64,000 bases of DNA from Halovivax asiaticus JCM 14624 (GCF_000337515.1 NZ_AOIQ01000006.1:254265-318264), one strand, 5' to 3'; counted from the stretch's first letter, positions 44,101-51,420 are shown. Notes: generated from the sequence alone by a model not told the origin. Numbers and translations are program-made.

Positions 44101-44381
44101 CTCGTCCCCCCGCCACGGGGGAGAACGGGAATCGTCCGCTCGGCACAGTAGTCCATCACGGCGGCAACGTCCGCGGTCGATCGCGGGAAGACGACCCCGA
44201 TCGGCGTCACCTCGTAGGCGCTCGCGTCGGTCGCGTACAGCGAACGCGAGTAGTTGTCCATTCGCACCTCGCCGTCGATCCGTCTCGCGATCGCGTCGGC
44301 GAGCGCCGGACGCTCGACCGTCTCGCCCCGATAGTCGTAGGTCGCCCGCCGGTCGGCCGCCGGCCCGCGCTCGGTCGCCAT
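41187..44381 (-). CDS. FAD-linked oxidase fused to Fe-S domain (D-lactate/glycolate dehydrogenase type)
   Basis: 1064 residues. The N-terminal FAD-binding part has PRGGGTSLAGQTVNRAVVLD and GDKSAIGGAIGNNSTGSHSL, followed by the FAD-oxidase C-terminal domain with GSVSGEHGDGRARTQWNRR. Then come two ferredoxin-like clusters, CHGCGGCRGDQSTTGGVMCP and CIGCKGCAVDCPSGVDMAK, and a cysteine-rich CCG-type domain with YHGHCHQKATKT and LDSGCCGMAGSFGYEAEH. This is the single-chain version of the GlcD plus GlcF pair. It oxidises a D-2-hydroxy acid (D-lactate or glycolate) and passes electrons via the clusters to the quinone pool at the membrane. The substrate is not certain. Confidence 0.95.
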   Translation of the reverse strand: MATERGPAADRRATYDYRGETVERPALADAIARRIDGEVRMDNYSRSLYATDASAYEVTPIGVVFPRSTADVAAVMDYCAERTIPVLPRGGGTSLAGQTVNRAVVLDFTRYMGEIVSIDADRKLATVQPGAILGRLNEAVEPDGLTFAPDPAWGDKSAIGGAIGNNSTGSHSLLYGKTDAYVESCEVVLADGTVTEFGEVTIETLEQRGDLDGTLEQRIYATVARIVDEEADAIDDAYPDLKRNVSGYNLDRLVAEARGSTLPGGEETGEPGTVNLARLLAGSEGTLAIVTEATVSLEPLPATKSVAMLCYRDLHDAMADVSAILEHDPAAVEVLDDVLIDLARETAEFGPVADRLPDGTNATLLVEFYADSDADGENAVATLLADRCPGVEPVGTVSAEDGSAVEGATTSGETTTDEPARAFDALEAHEPDERATLWDLRKSGLPILLSRTTDAKHISFIEDTAVPPARLPEFVDGFETILESHDTYASFYAHAGPGVLHVRPLVNTKTEIGVVQFHDIADDVTELVVELGGSVSGEHGDGRARTQWNRRLYGDRVWDTFRELKTAFDPDWLLNPGTVCGYAEAETESGDDALSASSGAESTPPTRSRTADMREHLRFDPDYEFEAGFEPTLEWDNDNGFQGMVELCHGCGGCRGDQSTTGGVMCPTYRASQEEITSTRGRANALRQAMSGDLPDGEQFEDEFVEEVLDLCIGCKGCAVDCPSGVDMAKLKAEVTNEYHERNGASLRDRLFANVHTLSVVGSRLAPLSNWASAVPGARWLLERTLGIDADRELPTFHRETFTDRFERRPTGGSTSSPKGGRKALVFPDTYTNFTNPEAGVATVSVLEAAGVEVALAPVSGDSGRPAYSKGFLEQARSRAAETVDALAPFVDDGWDVVVIEPSDAVMLQSDYLDLHPGERTRAVAAATYGVCEYVDGFDLVDDLSVDPAVTSSITYHGHCHQKATKTAAHASAVLDRAGFDVDHLDSGCCGMAGSFGYEAEHASMSDAIGSILFEQVADSDGDRVVAPGASCRTQLASRDPDAEAPPTPIEVLADALAVESSGA

Positions 44382-44471
44382 GTCCGACGACAGGCCGTGC
44401 GGTCACTTAACAGCCCTGACGCGGATCGACGCACCGACCGAGCGCCACCAGTGGCGATTCAGGCCCGACGA

Positions 44472-44480
44472 TTTATATCC
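44472..44480 (+). promoter_or_regulatory. TATA box of the DUF3006 gene
   Basis: TTTATATCC centred 27 bp before the ATG at 44503; predicts a leaderless mRNA and fixes the start. Confidence 0.6.
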
Positions 44481-44502
44481 GAAGGCGCGGCCAGCCCGGG
44501 TC

Positions 44503-44886
44503 ATGGCCACCGAGCCAACACGAACACGCCGCACCGTCTGCCAGGGACTCGCCATCGCCGCAGGAACGCTCGTTCCGACGACGATCGCACGTGGCACAAA
44601 AAACTACCACGGTGACAACGACGGCCAGAATCGACCGGGCGACTCCGACGACCAAACGCAGCCGACCGATCGAGCGGACCGATTCGCGGTCTATCCGGGC
44701 GTCGTCGATCGAATCGTCGACGACACGTGGGTCGTCATTCTGCTCGAAGCAGCTGGTGAAGTCGTCGACGAGGGCGTCGAACGACGCGAGGAACTGCCAC
44801 CGCTCGCCGAAGGGCAGCGAGTCATCGTCGTCCTCGACGACGGCGACACACGCTGTGTGCTACCGACGGCAGGATCCGGCGAGTGA
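44503..44886 (+). CDS. DUF3006-domain protein with probable Tat signal
   Basis: 127 residues from MATEPTRTRRTVCQGLAIAA. The start has a twin-arginine and a hydrophobic stretch (RRTVCQGLAIAAGTLVPTTIA), suggesting export by the Tat route, the default in haloarchaea, though the motif is not perfect. A polar linker then leads to the domain FAVYPGVVDRIVDDTWVVILLE and LPPLAEGQRVIVVLDDGD, the compact beta-rich DUF3006 fold found in bacteria and archaea. Function unknown. It is convergent with the HxlR gene, with only 5 bp between stops. Confidence 0.75.
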   Translation: MATEPTRTRRTVCQGLAIAAGTLVPTTIARGTKNYHGDNDGQNRPGDSDDQTQPTDRADRFAVYPGVVDRIVDDTWVVILLEAAGEVVDEGVERREELPPLAEGQRVIVVLDDGDTRCVLPTAGSGE

Positions 44887-44891
44887 CGGAC

Positions 44892-45239
44892 TCAGCCGTC
44901 GATCCACTCGGTCGCCCAGTCTTCGAGATCGGAGAGAACGGGACACAACGCCTCGCCCTTCTGGGTGAGGCTGTAGTAGGTCGCGATCGGCTGATCCTCG
45001 ACGCGACGGGTGACGAGAGAGGTATCGGCGAGATCGTCGAGCACACGCGAGAGGGTCCGCGAGTTCGCCTGCGTGGAGCGCTTGATCTCGTTGAATCGCT
45101 TCTCGTCCGTCTCACGAAGATCGTAGAGGACAAGCAATCGCCACTTCGATCCGATCTGATCGATCGCCTCCACCGTCGGACAGGCCGCCTCGTTCACGCG
45201 TTCGACGCTCGCGTCGGACTGCTGGGCGTGCTGGGACAT
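44892..45239 (-). CDS. HxlR-family transcriptional regulator
   Basis: 115 residues from MSQHAQQSDASVERVNEAAC. The family's CPTVEAIDQIGSKWRLLVLYDLR opening has the conserved cysteine and KW pattern, followed by the winged helix KRFNEIKRSTQANSRTLSRVLDDLADTSLVTR with wing PIATYYSLTQKGEALCPVL. HxlR proteins regulate by small-molecule or redox signals, often through that cysteine. A divergent flavoprotein gene starts 186 bp away, so it is a plausible target. A TATA box (ATATAT, 45272-45277) is about 35 bp upstream. Confidence 0.9.
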   Translation of the reverse strand: MSQHAQQSDASVERVNEAACPTVEAIDQIGSKWRLLVLYDLRETDEKRFNEIKRSTQANSRTLSRVLDDLADTSLVTRRVEDQPIATYYSLTQKGEALCPVLSDLEDWATEWIDG

Positions 45240-45271
45240 AGGTCGGGTGGTCGCCCATTGTCTCTGATCCG

Positions 45272-45277
45272 ATATAT
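45272..45277 (-). promoter_or_regulatory. TATA box of the HxlR regulator gene
   Basis: ATATAT centred about 35 bp before the ATG at 45239, in the 185-bp divergent region shared with the flavoprotein gene. Confidence 0.5.
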
Positions 45278-45424
45278 GGGTTCGGATTCGAACCTGCTTT
45301 CGTCGTGCCACCGAGGTCGGCCGCCGAGTCGGTCCCTGATAGGTCCCCCTGGCAAGACGGTTCCGGGCATCGAGGGAGGGATCCGCAACAGGTTTTTGCC
45401 GAGCGACCGGACATTGTACACCGT

Positions 45425-46006
45425 ATGTCCACAGTACACGTCGTCGGCGGCGGGCCAGCCGGCCTGTCGGCCGCACTGTTCACCGAGAAGAACGGACTCG
45501 AGACGACCGTCTACGATTCGGACGAGACCTGGATGCACAAGGCACACCTGTTCAACTACCCCGGTATCGGCTCCGTCGACGGGTCGGGCCTGCTGGAGAC
45601 GATGCGGAATCAGGTCGACCACCTCGGCGTCGACCGTCGCCAGGGAGCACACGTCGAGCGCATCGAGGGGACCGACGACGGCTTTGCGATCGAGACGGAC
45701 GAGGGCAAGGAGACGGCCGACTACGTCGTGCTCGCGACCGGTGCGAACCGCGATCTCGCCGAGGAGCTCGGCTGTGACTTCGATGGGGACATCGTCGACG
45801 TCGACGTCACTATGGAGACGTCGATCGACGGCGTCTACGCGACCGGTGCGATGGTCCGCGCCGAGGAGTGGCAGGCAGTCATCTCCGCCGGCGACGGCGC
45901 TGCCGCTGCCCTGAACATCCTCTCCGGCGAACGGGGCGAACACTACCACGACTTCGACGTGCCAGCCGATGCCGAAGCGGTCTTCGGGTCGATGGCCGAG
46001 GAATAA
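45425..46006 (+). CDS. Small thioredoxin reductase-like FAD/NAD(P) oxidoreductase
   Basis: 193 residues from MSTVHVVGGGPAGLSAALFT. It contains one FAD-binding Rossmann fold (GGGPAGLSAALFTEKNGLETTVYD) and the second FAD motif TSIDGVYATGAMVRAEEWQAVISAGDGAAAALNIL, but no NADPH domain and no CxxC disulfide; the protein is only 193 residues versus about 310 for TrxB. Such single-domain TrxB-like proteins are common in haloarchaea and often accept electrons from ferredoxin-like partners or act as redox sensors. It is divergent from an HxlR regulator. The reaction is unknown. Confidence 0.85.
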   Translation: MSTVHVVGGGPAGLSAALFTEKNGLETTVYDSDETWMHKAHLFNYPGIGSVDGSGLLETMRNQVDHLGVDRRQGAHVERIEGTDDGFAIETDEGKETADYVVLATGANRDLAEELGCDFDGDIVDVDVTMETSIDGVYATGAMVRAEEWQAVISAGDGAAAALNILSGERGEHYHDFDVPADAEAVFGSMAEE

Positions 46007-46119
46007 CGGCGACAACACGTTTTCGAGAAGGGAACTATCCGATTCACTCGGCTAGCGTTCAGACTGAGTGGAAGCGAGTCGGATCGAACAGTGCGGACCG
46101 AACCGACCGGGACCCAGCG

Positions 46120-46290
46120 CTATCGTGGACTGACGACGTCCTCACACGCCGGGCACTCCGCGTATGCCGTTTTTCGGTCACTCACTTCGTATTCGATGAT
46201 GACGGCTGTCTCGTCGATCGTCGCCCCACATCGCGGACAGTCACCGACCGATCGACGCGCCGCGAGTCGATCACCCTCGTCATCCATCAT
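46120..46290 (-). CDS. Small zinc-knuckle protein, 56 residues
   Basis: I translated this short frame directly: it starts MMDDEGDRLAARRSVGD and contains CPRCGATIDETA and CPACEDVVSPR, with a VIIEYEVSD strand between. Two CxxC knuckles 28 residues apart form a zinc ribbon typical of haloarchaeal microproteins. The stop is the TAG at 46120-46122. Both ATG codons at 46290 and 46287 are possible starts. Acidic residues, codon choice and the paired knuckles support coding capacity. It is divergent from the HFX_2341-type regulator (153 bp apart). Function unknown. Confidence 0.72.
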   Translation of the reverse strand: MMDDEGDRLAARRSVGDCPRCGATIDETAVIIEYEVSDRKTAYAECPACEDVVSPR

Positions 46291-46412
46291 TGGTTACTCG
46301 ATCAATACCACTCCGGGCACATGAAGTCGACCAGACCGGAGTGAAAGTGTAACTAACGACCAGTCGAACGAAGACGGGTACCCATCGACGATCCGGGCGA
46401 CGTCTTTCAGCA

Positions 46413-46421
46413 GAGTTAACA
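46413..46421 (+). promoter_or_regulatory. TATA-like box of the HFX_2341-type regulator
   Basis: GAGTTAACA centred 27 bp before the ATG at 46444. Confidence 0.5.
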
Positions 46422-46443
46422 GGTAACCGATCGCGGGATCAGT

Positions 46444-47211
46444 ATGGACGTCACGCAGCGCGTTCACATCGCTCCAGTGAGTTCGGAGTACGATCGGGTA
46501 CTCCACCCGATCGAAGAGCAGCGGGCCGACGTCGCCCACATCCTCGTCCACGAGAATCCAGCCGAGGTCCCAGCCTACGTCGAAGACCTCTGCGACGAGA
46601 TCGCCGAGTCTGTACAGGAACTGACGGTCACAGAAACCGACTTTGCGGACGTATACAGCGTGCTCGGCGACGTCACGACGCTCGCAGCCCGTCACGACGG
46701 CGACGACGTCTACGTCAACGTCTCCGGTGCGGGAACCATCCCGGCGATCGGCGCGACCATCGCCTGTATGGACGTCTCCACCGACGCGACGGCGTACTAC
46801 GTCACGCCGGAGTCCTACGCCCACGACGCGGACGATCACCCGATCACGTCAGGTATGGAATCGACGACGCCCGTTCCGACGTACCCGATCGACTCCCCGA
46901 CACCCGACCAGATCGCGATCATGGAACTGCTGGCCGATCCGGCCGCTATCGACGACCGGTTCGAGACGACGCAGCCGAACAAGAGCGACCTGATCGAGTA
47001 CGCGAGAGAGCTCGGCCTCTCGTTCATCGCCGACCGGAATCCGTCGACGGACAAGGGCGCGTTCAGGTTGCTGGATACGCACATCGTCAAGCCCCTCCTC
47101 GAAGACGGCTACGTTACCGTCGAACAGGTTGGTCGACGTCGGCTGGTCGAACTGACCGAGCGCGGCGAGAACGCCTACCGCGCGTTCCACCACAAGTTCG
47201 ACGAACGCTGA
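46444..47211 (+). CDS. HFX_2341-family (DUF6293) regulator: CARF-like domain plus winged helix
   Basis: 255 residues. The N-terminal about 140 residues form a Rossmann-like fold (QRVHIAPVSSEYDRVLHPIEE, VYVNVSGAGTIPAIGATIAC) with the VSGAGT segment similar to the ligand loop of CARF domains. The rest is a winged helix: LIEYARELGLSFIADRNPSTDKGAFRLLDTHIVKPLLEDGYVTVEQVGRRRLVELTERG. CARF proteins bind cyclic or linear nucleotides; in this family a small-ligand-controlled transcriptional regulator is inferred. No CRISPR locus is nearby, so the ligand need not be a cyclic oligoadenylate. Its 3' end flanks a degenerate tandem array. Confidence 0.83.
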   Translation: MDVTQRVHIAPVSSEYDRVLHPIEEQRADVAHILVHENPAEVPAYVEDLCDEIAESVQELTVTETDFADVYSVLGDVTTLAARHDGDDVYVNVSGAGTIPAIGATIACMDVSTDATAYYVTPESYAHDADDHPITSGMESTTPVPTYPIDSPTPDQIAIMELLADPAAIDDRFETTQPNKSDLIEYARELGLSFIADRNPSTDKGAFRLLDTHIVKPLLEDGYVTVEQVGRRRLVELTERGENAYRAFHHKFDER

Positions 47212-47310
47212 TTCAAGTCGACGAGTGCTGATCCAGTTCGAGGCCGGTGATCGAGTTCGACGCTCGATGATGGATCTCGACAAACGGTGATCGAACTCGA
47301 TGTGCACTAA
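47192..47310. repeat. Degenerate 20-nt tandem array beginning with the regulator's own last codons
   Basis: Units begin at 47192, 47212, 47232 (19 nt), 47251, 47271 and 47291. Unit 1 is coding and ends in the stop codon: ACAAGTTCGACGAACGCTGA. The others keep the TTCGAC/CTCGAC core and five of the six end TGA, for example TCGAGTTCGACGCTCGATGA and TGGATCTCGACAAACGGTGA. This looks like a decayed series of tandem duplications of the gene's terminus. Confidence 0.65.
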
Positions 47311-47363
47311 CCGGCGAATCTCACTACCTCGCCGGATTGACGAAGCAACCGTTCCACACCCAC

Positions 47364-47933
47364 TCAGTCCGCCGGGTCGACGTGCAACTGGACGTAGAGG
47401 TCGGCACCCAGTCTGGCGAGCGACAGGTCCGTCGCGAACCGGCGACGGTCCCGCCGAAGGGCATCCTCGTCGACGGCCGACAGGGGCTGTGCGGCCAGTG
47501 CCCGTATTCGGGGATCGACCGCCGCGAATCCCGGACCGGCGAGCCGCGGCGGGTTCGTCCGTCCCGCTTCGATCGCGGCGAGTAGCTCGTCGATCGCCAC
47601 GAGCGTTTGCCGGAGGCGCCGCCGTTCGGCTGCCGGTGCTGGCTCGGCGAGCTTCGCCTCGAGCAGCTCGACTGCGTGGGCGACCTCGCTCGGATCGAGG
47701 CCAAGGGTGTCACAGGCCGACCGGCGATCGATCGACCGACGGTCGGACCGGCGACTCGCCACGATCACCGCCGCGGCTGCCGCCGTCTCGTTCCCGTAGC
47801 GGCGCGCTGGTATCGACCCACAGCACGCGCGGACGGCACGGGCGGACTCGAGCAACCAGGTCGCGTCGAGCGCCGCTGCCACCTGGTCGATCGGCCCCTC
47901 GTCGTCATCCGTGGAGAGCCCACTTTGTGACAT
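47364..47933 (-). CDS. Uncharacterised helical haloarchaeal protein
   Basis: 189 residues, mostly helical and Arg/Ala-rich. ATWLLESARAVRACCGSIPA and AAAAAVIVASRRSDRRSIDRRSACDTLGLDPSEVAHAVELLEAKL recall the helical repeat of cyclin folds (TFB-like) but without clear diagnostic residues. The middle ERRRLRQTLVAIDELLAAIEAGRTNPP and the end VDEDALRRDRRRFATDLSLARLGADLYVQLHVDPAD add further helices. No signal peptide, membrane helix or metal motif. It may be a nucleic-acid or transcription-related protein; this is a guess. The 158 bp upstream carry a pair of direct repeats. Confidence 0.6.
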   Translation of the reverse strand: MSQSGLSTDDDEGPIDQVAAALDATWLLESARAVRACCGSIPARRYGNETAAAAAVIVASRRSDRRSIDRRSACDTLGLDPSEVAHAVELLEAKLAEPAPAAERRRLRQTLVAIDELLAAIEAGRTNPPRLAGPGFAAVDPRIRALAAQPLSAVDEDALRRDRRRFATDLSLARLGADLYVQLHVDPAD

Positions 47934-47972
47934 ACCCGAACCCAGACGTGGTGGGGCATTACGATCTACGAA

Positions 47973-48004
47973 GACAGTATCAATACAATCGACAGTATCG
48001 ATAC
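47973..48004. repeat. Pair of direct repeats upstream of the helical-protein gene
   Basis: GACAGTATCAATAC (47973-47986) and GACAGTATCGATAC (47991-48004) differ at one base and are 18 bp apart, in the region between two minus-strand genes. They lie 40-70 bp before the ATG at 47933, a position suitable for a regulator-binding site. Confidence 0.4.
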
Positions 48005-48091
48005 GCTCTGCACTATAGAAACTGACGTGGAGAGCGACGGTCGCGGTCCATCAGTCGATGAGACCCGTTCGTCGATCAGGGACGGCCCGAG

Positions 48092-49228
48092 TTAGCCTTC
48101 GTAGCCGGCGTATCCCATAATCTCGGCGAAGATGTCGGTGTCCATCGCCTCACGGTAGACGATGCCGGAGACCATCCCGCCGGGGTAGACGTTCCCGTTC
48201 ATCGCGTGGTCGACCTTGTGACAGTGCATCAGGTAGATTCCCGGGTCGGCGTCCGCCTCGAACTCCACCGTGTGTCGCTGGGCCGGGGCGACGTTCGTCA
48301 CGTCCTGTTCGTACCGGGCCGCCTCGGGGACGACCCCACCGTCGCGCTCGACGACCTGGAACCGGTGGTTGTGCGTGTGCATCGGGTGAGACATGTAGCC
48401 AGCGTTGACCATGTGGAGGCGGACTGTATCACCCTGATCGACGATGATCGGCGAGCCGTCTTCGGGGTGGAGCGTCCGCGGGAGGCTCTTCCCGTTGATG
48501 GTGAAGACGTCGGGATTGCGGTTTCGGGCGCTGTAGCTGACGTCCTCACCAGCAATCTGGCGGTTCAGACGGGAGTCCCAGTCCTTGATGGTGAAGAAGT
48601 ACTCCTTGTCGGCCGGTTCGTACCCCTTCGGATCGACGCGGAAGATGCCGTACATCCCCATGTCGATGTGGCGATGGGTCTGGAAGTGACAGTGATAGAA
48701 GTGCGTCCCGGGGACGTTCGCCGGGATGGTGTAGGTGTGTTTCTCGCCCGGCTGGACCGTGATCCCGGTGGTCGTCGGCACGCCGTCGTTCGCCCAGGTT
48801 TTTCGCACGCCGTGGAAGTGCAGCGTGTGGGGCATGTCCGCGTTCGTGTTGTCGAGGGTTACCTCCATGTCGTTGCCCTCGGTCGTCCGCAGGATCGGGC
48901 CGGGCACGCTCGGCTCACCGTCGTCGGCTTTGAAGGCCCACACGCGCGGGAGTTCGACGGGGCCGCCCATCGAGTCGAGTGGATGGACCGCATGACGAGC
49001 CGTCTCAGAGCCGATCGTCACGCGACCGCCCTGTTCGTCGACCTGGACGACCTCGGGTGGACTCGTCAGGGGTAAGTCACTCGACGAGTCGCCCGCCGAC
49101 GGCTGGGCGGCCGGCGTGGTGGACTGCGACATACATCCTGCAGCGGCGACGGTCCCAGCACCGCCCGTGGCTGCGAGAAACTCACGTCGAGACAGGCCCG
49201 TTCCGGGTGCACCGATAAGATCAGCCAT
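48092..49228 (-). CDS. Tat-exported multicopper oxidase (nitrite reductase-like, two-domain)
   Basis: 378 residues. The signal GLSRREFLAATGGAG has the twin-arginine motif and VAAAGC is a lipobox, so it is a lipid-anchored exported protein. Two cupredoxin domains follow. Copper ligands appear in TLHFHGVRKTW, GTHFYHCHFQTHRHIDMGM, MSHPMHTHNHRFQVV and YLMHCHKVDHAMNGNVYPGG, i.e. the type 1 and trinuclear/type 2 histidines. It resembles the laccase-like/NirK two-domain group. It probably oxidises phenols or metals on the cell surface, or reduces nitrite. It is divergent from the Bat-like gene. Confidence 0.9.
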   Translation of the reverse strand: MADLIGAPGTGLSRREFLAATGGAGTVAAAGCMSQSTTPAAQPSAGDSSSDLPLTSPPEVVQVDEQGGRVTIGSETARHAVHPLDSMGGPVELPRVWAFKADDGEPSVPGPILRTTEGNDMEVTLDNTNADMPHTLHFHGVRKTWANDGVPTTTGITVQPGEKHTYTIPANVPGTHFYHCHFQTHRHIDMGMYGIFRVDPKGYEPADKEYFFTIKDWDSRLNRQIAGEDVSYSARNRNPDVFTINGKSLPRTLHPEDGSPIIVDQGDTVRLHMVNAGYMSHPMHTHNHRFQVVERDGGVVPEAARYEQDVTNVAPAQRHTVEFEADADPGIYLMHCHKVDHAMNGNVYPGGMVSGIVYREAMDTDIFAEIMGYAGYEG

Positions 49229-49254
49229 TGTTACATCTCGTCCTACGAAGACCC

Positions 49255-49265
49255 CACGTATAGCG
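49255..49265 (-). promoter_or_regulatory. TATA box of the multicopper oxidase gene
   Basis: Minus strand CGCTATACGTG centred 32 bp before the ATG at 49228. It shares the 167-bp divergent region with the Bat-like gene. Confidence 0.5.
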
Positions 49266-49364
49266 GGTCCAACCGATTCCTGCTGGCCGAGAACACCACG
49301 AACGTGTTCGCGTTCTCCTACATATGGATTCGCCAGCGGGCTCGATCCATCGGTCCGGACGGGC

Positions 49365-49373
49365 GCTATTTAC
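49365..49373 (+). promoter_or_regulatory. TATA box of the LOV-Bat gene
   Basis: GCTATTTAC centred 27 bp before the ATG at 49396, which supports that start rather than the in-frame ATG at 49324. Confidence 0.55.
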
Positions 49374-49395
49374 GGGTCGAGTACCAGCACCCGCC

Positions 49396-51420
49396 ATGGA
49401 GGACGGAGCGCGACCGACTTACGTCACGTTCTGGGCGGACAGCGCTCGGGACTCGGATCCGGTTCGAGACCACCTGGAGAATACGCCCGACATATCCCTC
49501 ACGACTACCTCCGTCAGAGAAGAAATACCGCCGGATCAGTACGATCGGCTCGACTGTGTGGTATATGCACCCGACTCCCGCTCGAACTGGATCGATCACC
49601 TCGAACAGCTCCGAGAAACGCTACCAGCACTGCCGATCGTGCTCCTCACAGACGACCCCGACGGGGACAGTCTCAGCCGCGCAATTGCGGCCGGCATCGC
49701 CGGGTACGTCGCCCGATCCGCCGACGACGCACCAGCCAGAGTCTACGCCGAGATCGAACGAGTTTCCGCCCCGGATCGTTCGGCGGCCGGCCAACAGACG
49801 CCACGAATGCCACTCGAACAGCTCGACGATCGAGAAGAACGACGCGTCAAAGAACGGGCGATGGACGAGGCCCCGGTTGGGATCGCGATCACCGATCCGG
49901 ATCGGCCCGACAATCCGCTGGTCTACGTCAACGACTCGTTCGAAGCGCTGACCGGCTACAGCCCGTCGGAGACGATCGGACGGAACTGTCGCTTCCTCCA
50001 GGGACCGGAAACAGATCTCGAAGCAATAGCGAAACTCCGGGCCGCAATCGACGCGGCTGAACCGGTCGCCGTCGAGTTGCGGAACTATCGGGCGGACGGC
50101 GAAGTTTTCTGGAACCGTGTCGAGATTGCGCCCGTCACCGAGGACGGACAGGTCACGCACTTCGTCGGCTATCAGACGGACGTGACGGCACGCAAGGAAG
50201 CAGAAATTCGACTCGCGCGCCAACGCGAGACACTCGAAACGGTTCTCGACCGGATCAATGGCCTCCTCAACGACGTGACGAGCGACCTCGTCGAAGCCGA
50301 AGACCGCGACGCCGCCGAACGGGCCGTCTGCGATCGACTCGTCGAAATCGGCGCCTATCAGGCAGCCTGGATCGGGAACCCTGACCTCGCGACCGGCGAG
50401 ATTACGGCTGCGACCGTCTCGACCGACTGGGGGAATCCATCGGACGAAAGTGCTCCCGTAGCGGGCGACGACGACCCGATCGTCGCGGCCGTGACGCGGG
50501 CCGAGGAGACGGGTCGAACGCAACTCGTGACCGGGGCGGCAGCGCTCGACCGAATCGAGGCGGCCGACTGGTACGACGGTGACGGACTCGAAGGGATTGC
50601 CGCTCTCCCACTGTCGAATGGCGAGACGGCGCACGGCGTCCTCTGTGTGTACGCCGGCGAGGAGGGAGCAGTCGCCAACCGGGAAGCGGTCGTCCTCGAA
50701 GCGCTGGCGAGGGCCACGGCGACGACGATAGACGCGATCGAGCGCGGACGACTCCTGCTCGCCGACGAAATCGTCGAACTCGACATCGAGATCACCGATC
50801 CATCGTTCCCGTTCGTCACGCTCGCCGAACGCGCCGGGCCGACGATTTCCTACGACGGAGCCGTCAGTGCGGACCACGGCCGTGTCCGATTGTTTCTCAC
50901 TATCGACGCCGAACCCGCCGCCGTCTCGGCCGCCGTGGACGCCCTGTCGGCCGTCGCCGAGGCGACGCTGATTCACGAATACGACGAGGGCAACCTCTAC
51001 GAACTGGTGATGAGCGAAACCTCGATCGTCGCCGCGCTCGCGGCCCGGGGAGCGACGACGCGATCGATTTCCGCTGCAGACGGGGCGACCCGTCTAACGG
51101 TCGAAATCTCGAGCGATCGCGACGTACGCGAACTCGTCGACGACATACGAGCGCGGTACGACGGCGTCGAACTGCGTGGCCGACGAGACTGCGATCGACC
51201 ACCGACGACCCGGCAAGAGTACCTGGCCGAACTCGAGAACGCGCTGACCGACAGACAACACCTCGCGCTCCGAATCGCCCACGCGAGCGGGTACTACGAG
51301 TGGAACCGATCGGTCTCGGGCGACGAACTCGCGAGCACGATGGGTGTCGCCCGGTCGACGTACCACCAGCACCGACGGGCCGCCGAGCGCAAACTGGTTT
51401 CGGCGTTCCTCGATCGGTAG
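49396..51420 (+). CDS. bat: Bat-like regulator with LOV photosensor, GAF and HTH-10 domains
   Basis: 674 residues from MEDGARPTYVTFWADSARDS. Residues 1-120 resemble a response-regulator receiver fold but no phosphoacceptor aspartate is obvious. Residues about 157-265 form a PAS domain of LOV type: IGRNCRFLQGPETD holds the flavin-adduct cysteine at about 198, and ELRNYRADGEVFWNR and FVGYQTDVT supply the asparagines and glutamine around the flavin. A GAF domain spans about 300-450 and a Bat-specific middle region about 455-610. The C-terminus LTDRQHLALRIAHASGYYEW with STMGVARSTYHQHRRAAERK is the HTH-10 domain. Bat is the activator of bop and brp in Halobacterium. Here it precedes the carotenoid operon and has the chemistry needed for blue-light sensing. 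Confidence 0.9.
   Translation: MEDGARPTYVTFWADSARDSDPVRDHLENTPDISLTTTSVREEIPPDQYDRLDCVVYAPDSRSNWIDHLEQLRETLPALPIVLLTDDPDGDSLSRAIAAGIAGYVARSADDAPARVYAEIERVSAPDRSAAGQQTPRMPLEQLDDREERRVKERAMDEAPVGIAITDPDRPDNPLVYVNDSFEALTGYSPSETIGRNCRFLQGPETDLEAIAKLRAAIDAAEPVAVELRNYRADGEVFWNRVEIAPVTEDGQVTHFVGYQTDVTARKEAEIRLARQRETLETVLDRINGLLNDVTSDLVEAEDRDAAERAVCDRLVEIGAYQAAWIGNPDLATGEITAATVSTDWGNPSDESAPVAGDDDPIVAAVTRAEETGRTQLVTGAAALDRIEAADWYDGDGLEGIAALPLSNGETAHGVLCVYAGEEGAVANREAVVLEALARATATTIDAIERGRLLLADEIVELDIEITDPSFPFVTLAERAGPTISYDGAVSADHGRVRLFLTIDAEPAAVSAAVDALSAVAEATLIHEYDEGNLYELVMSETSIVAALAARGATTRSISAADGATRLTVEISSDRDVRELVDDIRARYDGVELRGRRDCDRPPTTRQEYLAELENALTDRQHLALRIAHASGYYEWNRSVSGDELASTMGVARSTYHQHRRAAERKLVSAFLDR

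Noticed and set aside
42900-44615. 571-residue plus-strand frame opposite the D-lactate dehydrogenase gene
   Set aside because: Antisense shadow of a protein with complete FAD and Fe-S motifs.
46444-47211. CRISPR-associated (Csa3/Csx-type) function of the CARF-like regulator
   Set aside because: No repeats, cas genes or effector nuclease are present in the window; only the fold similarity supports it.
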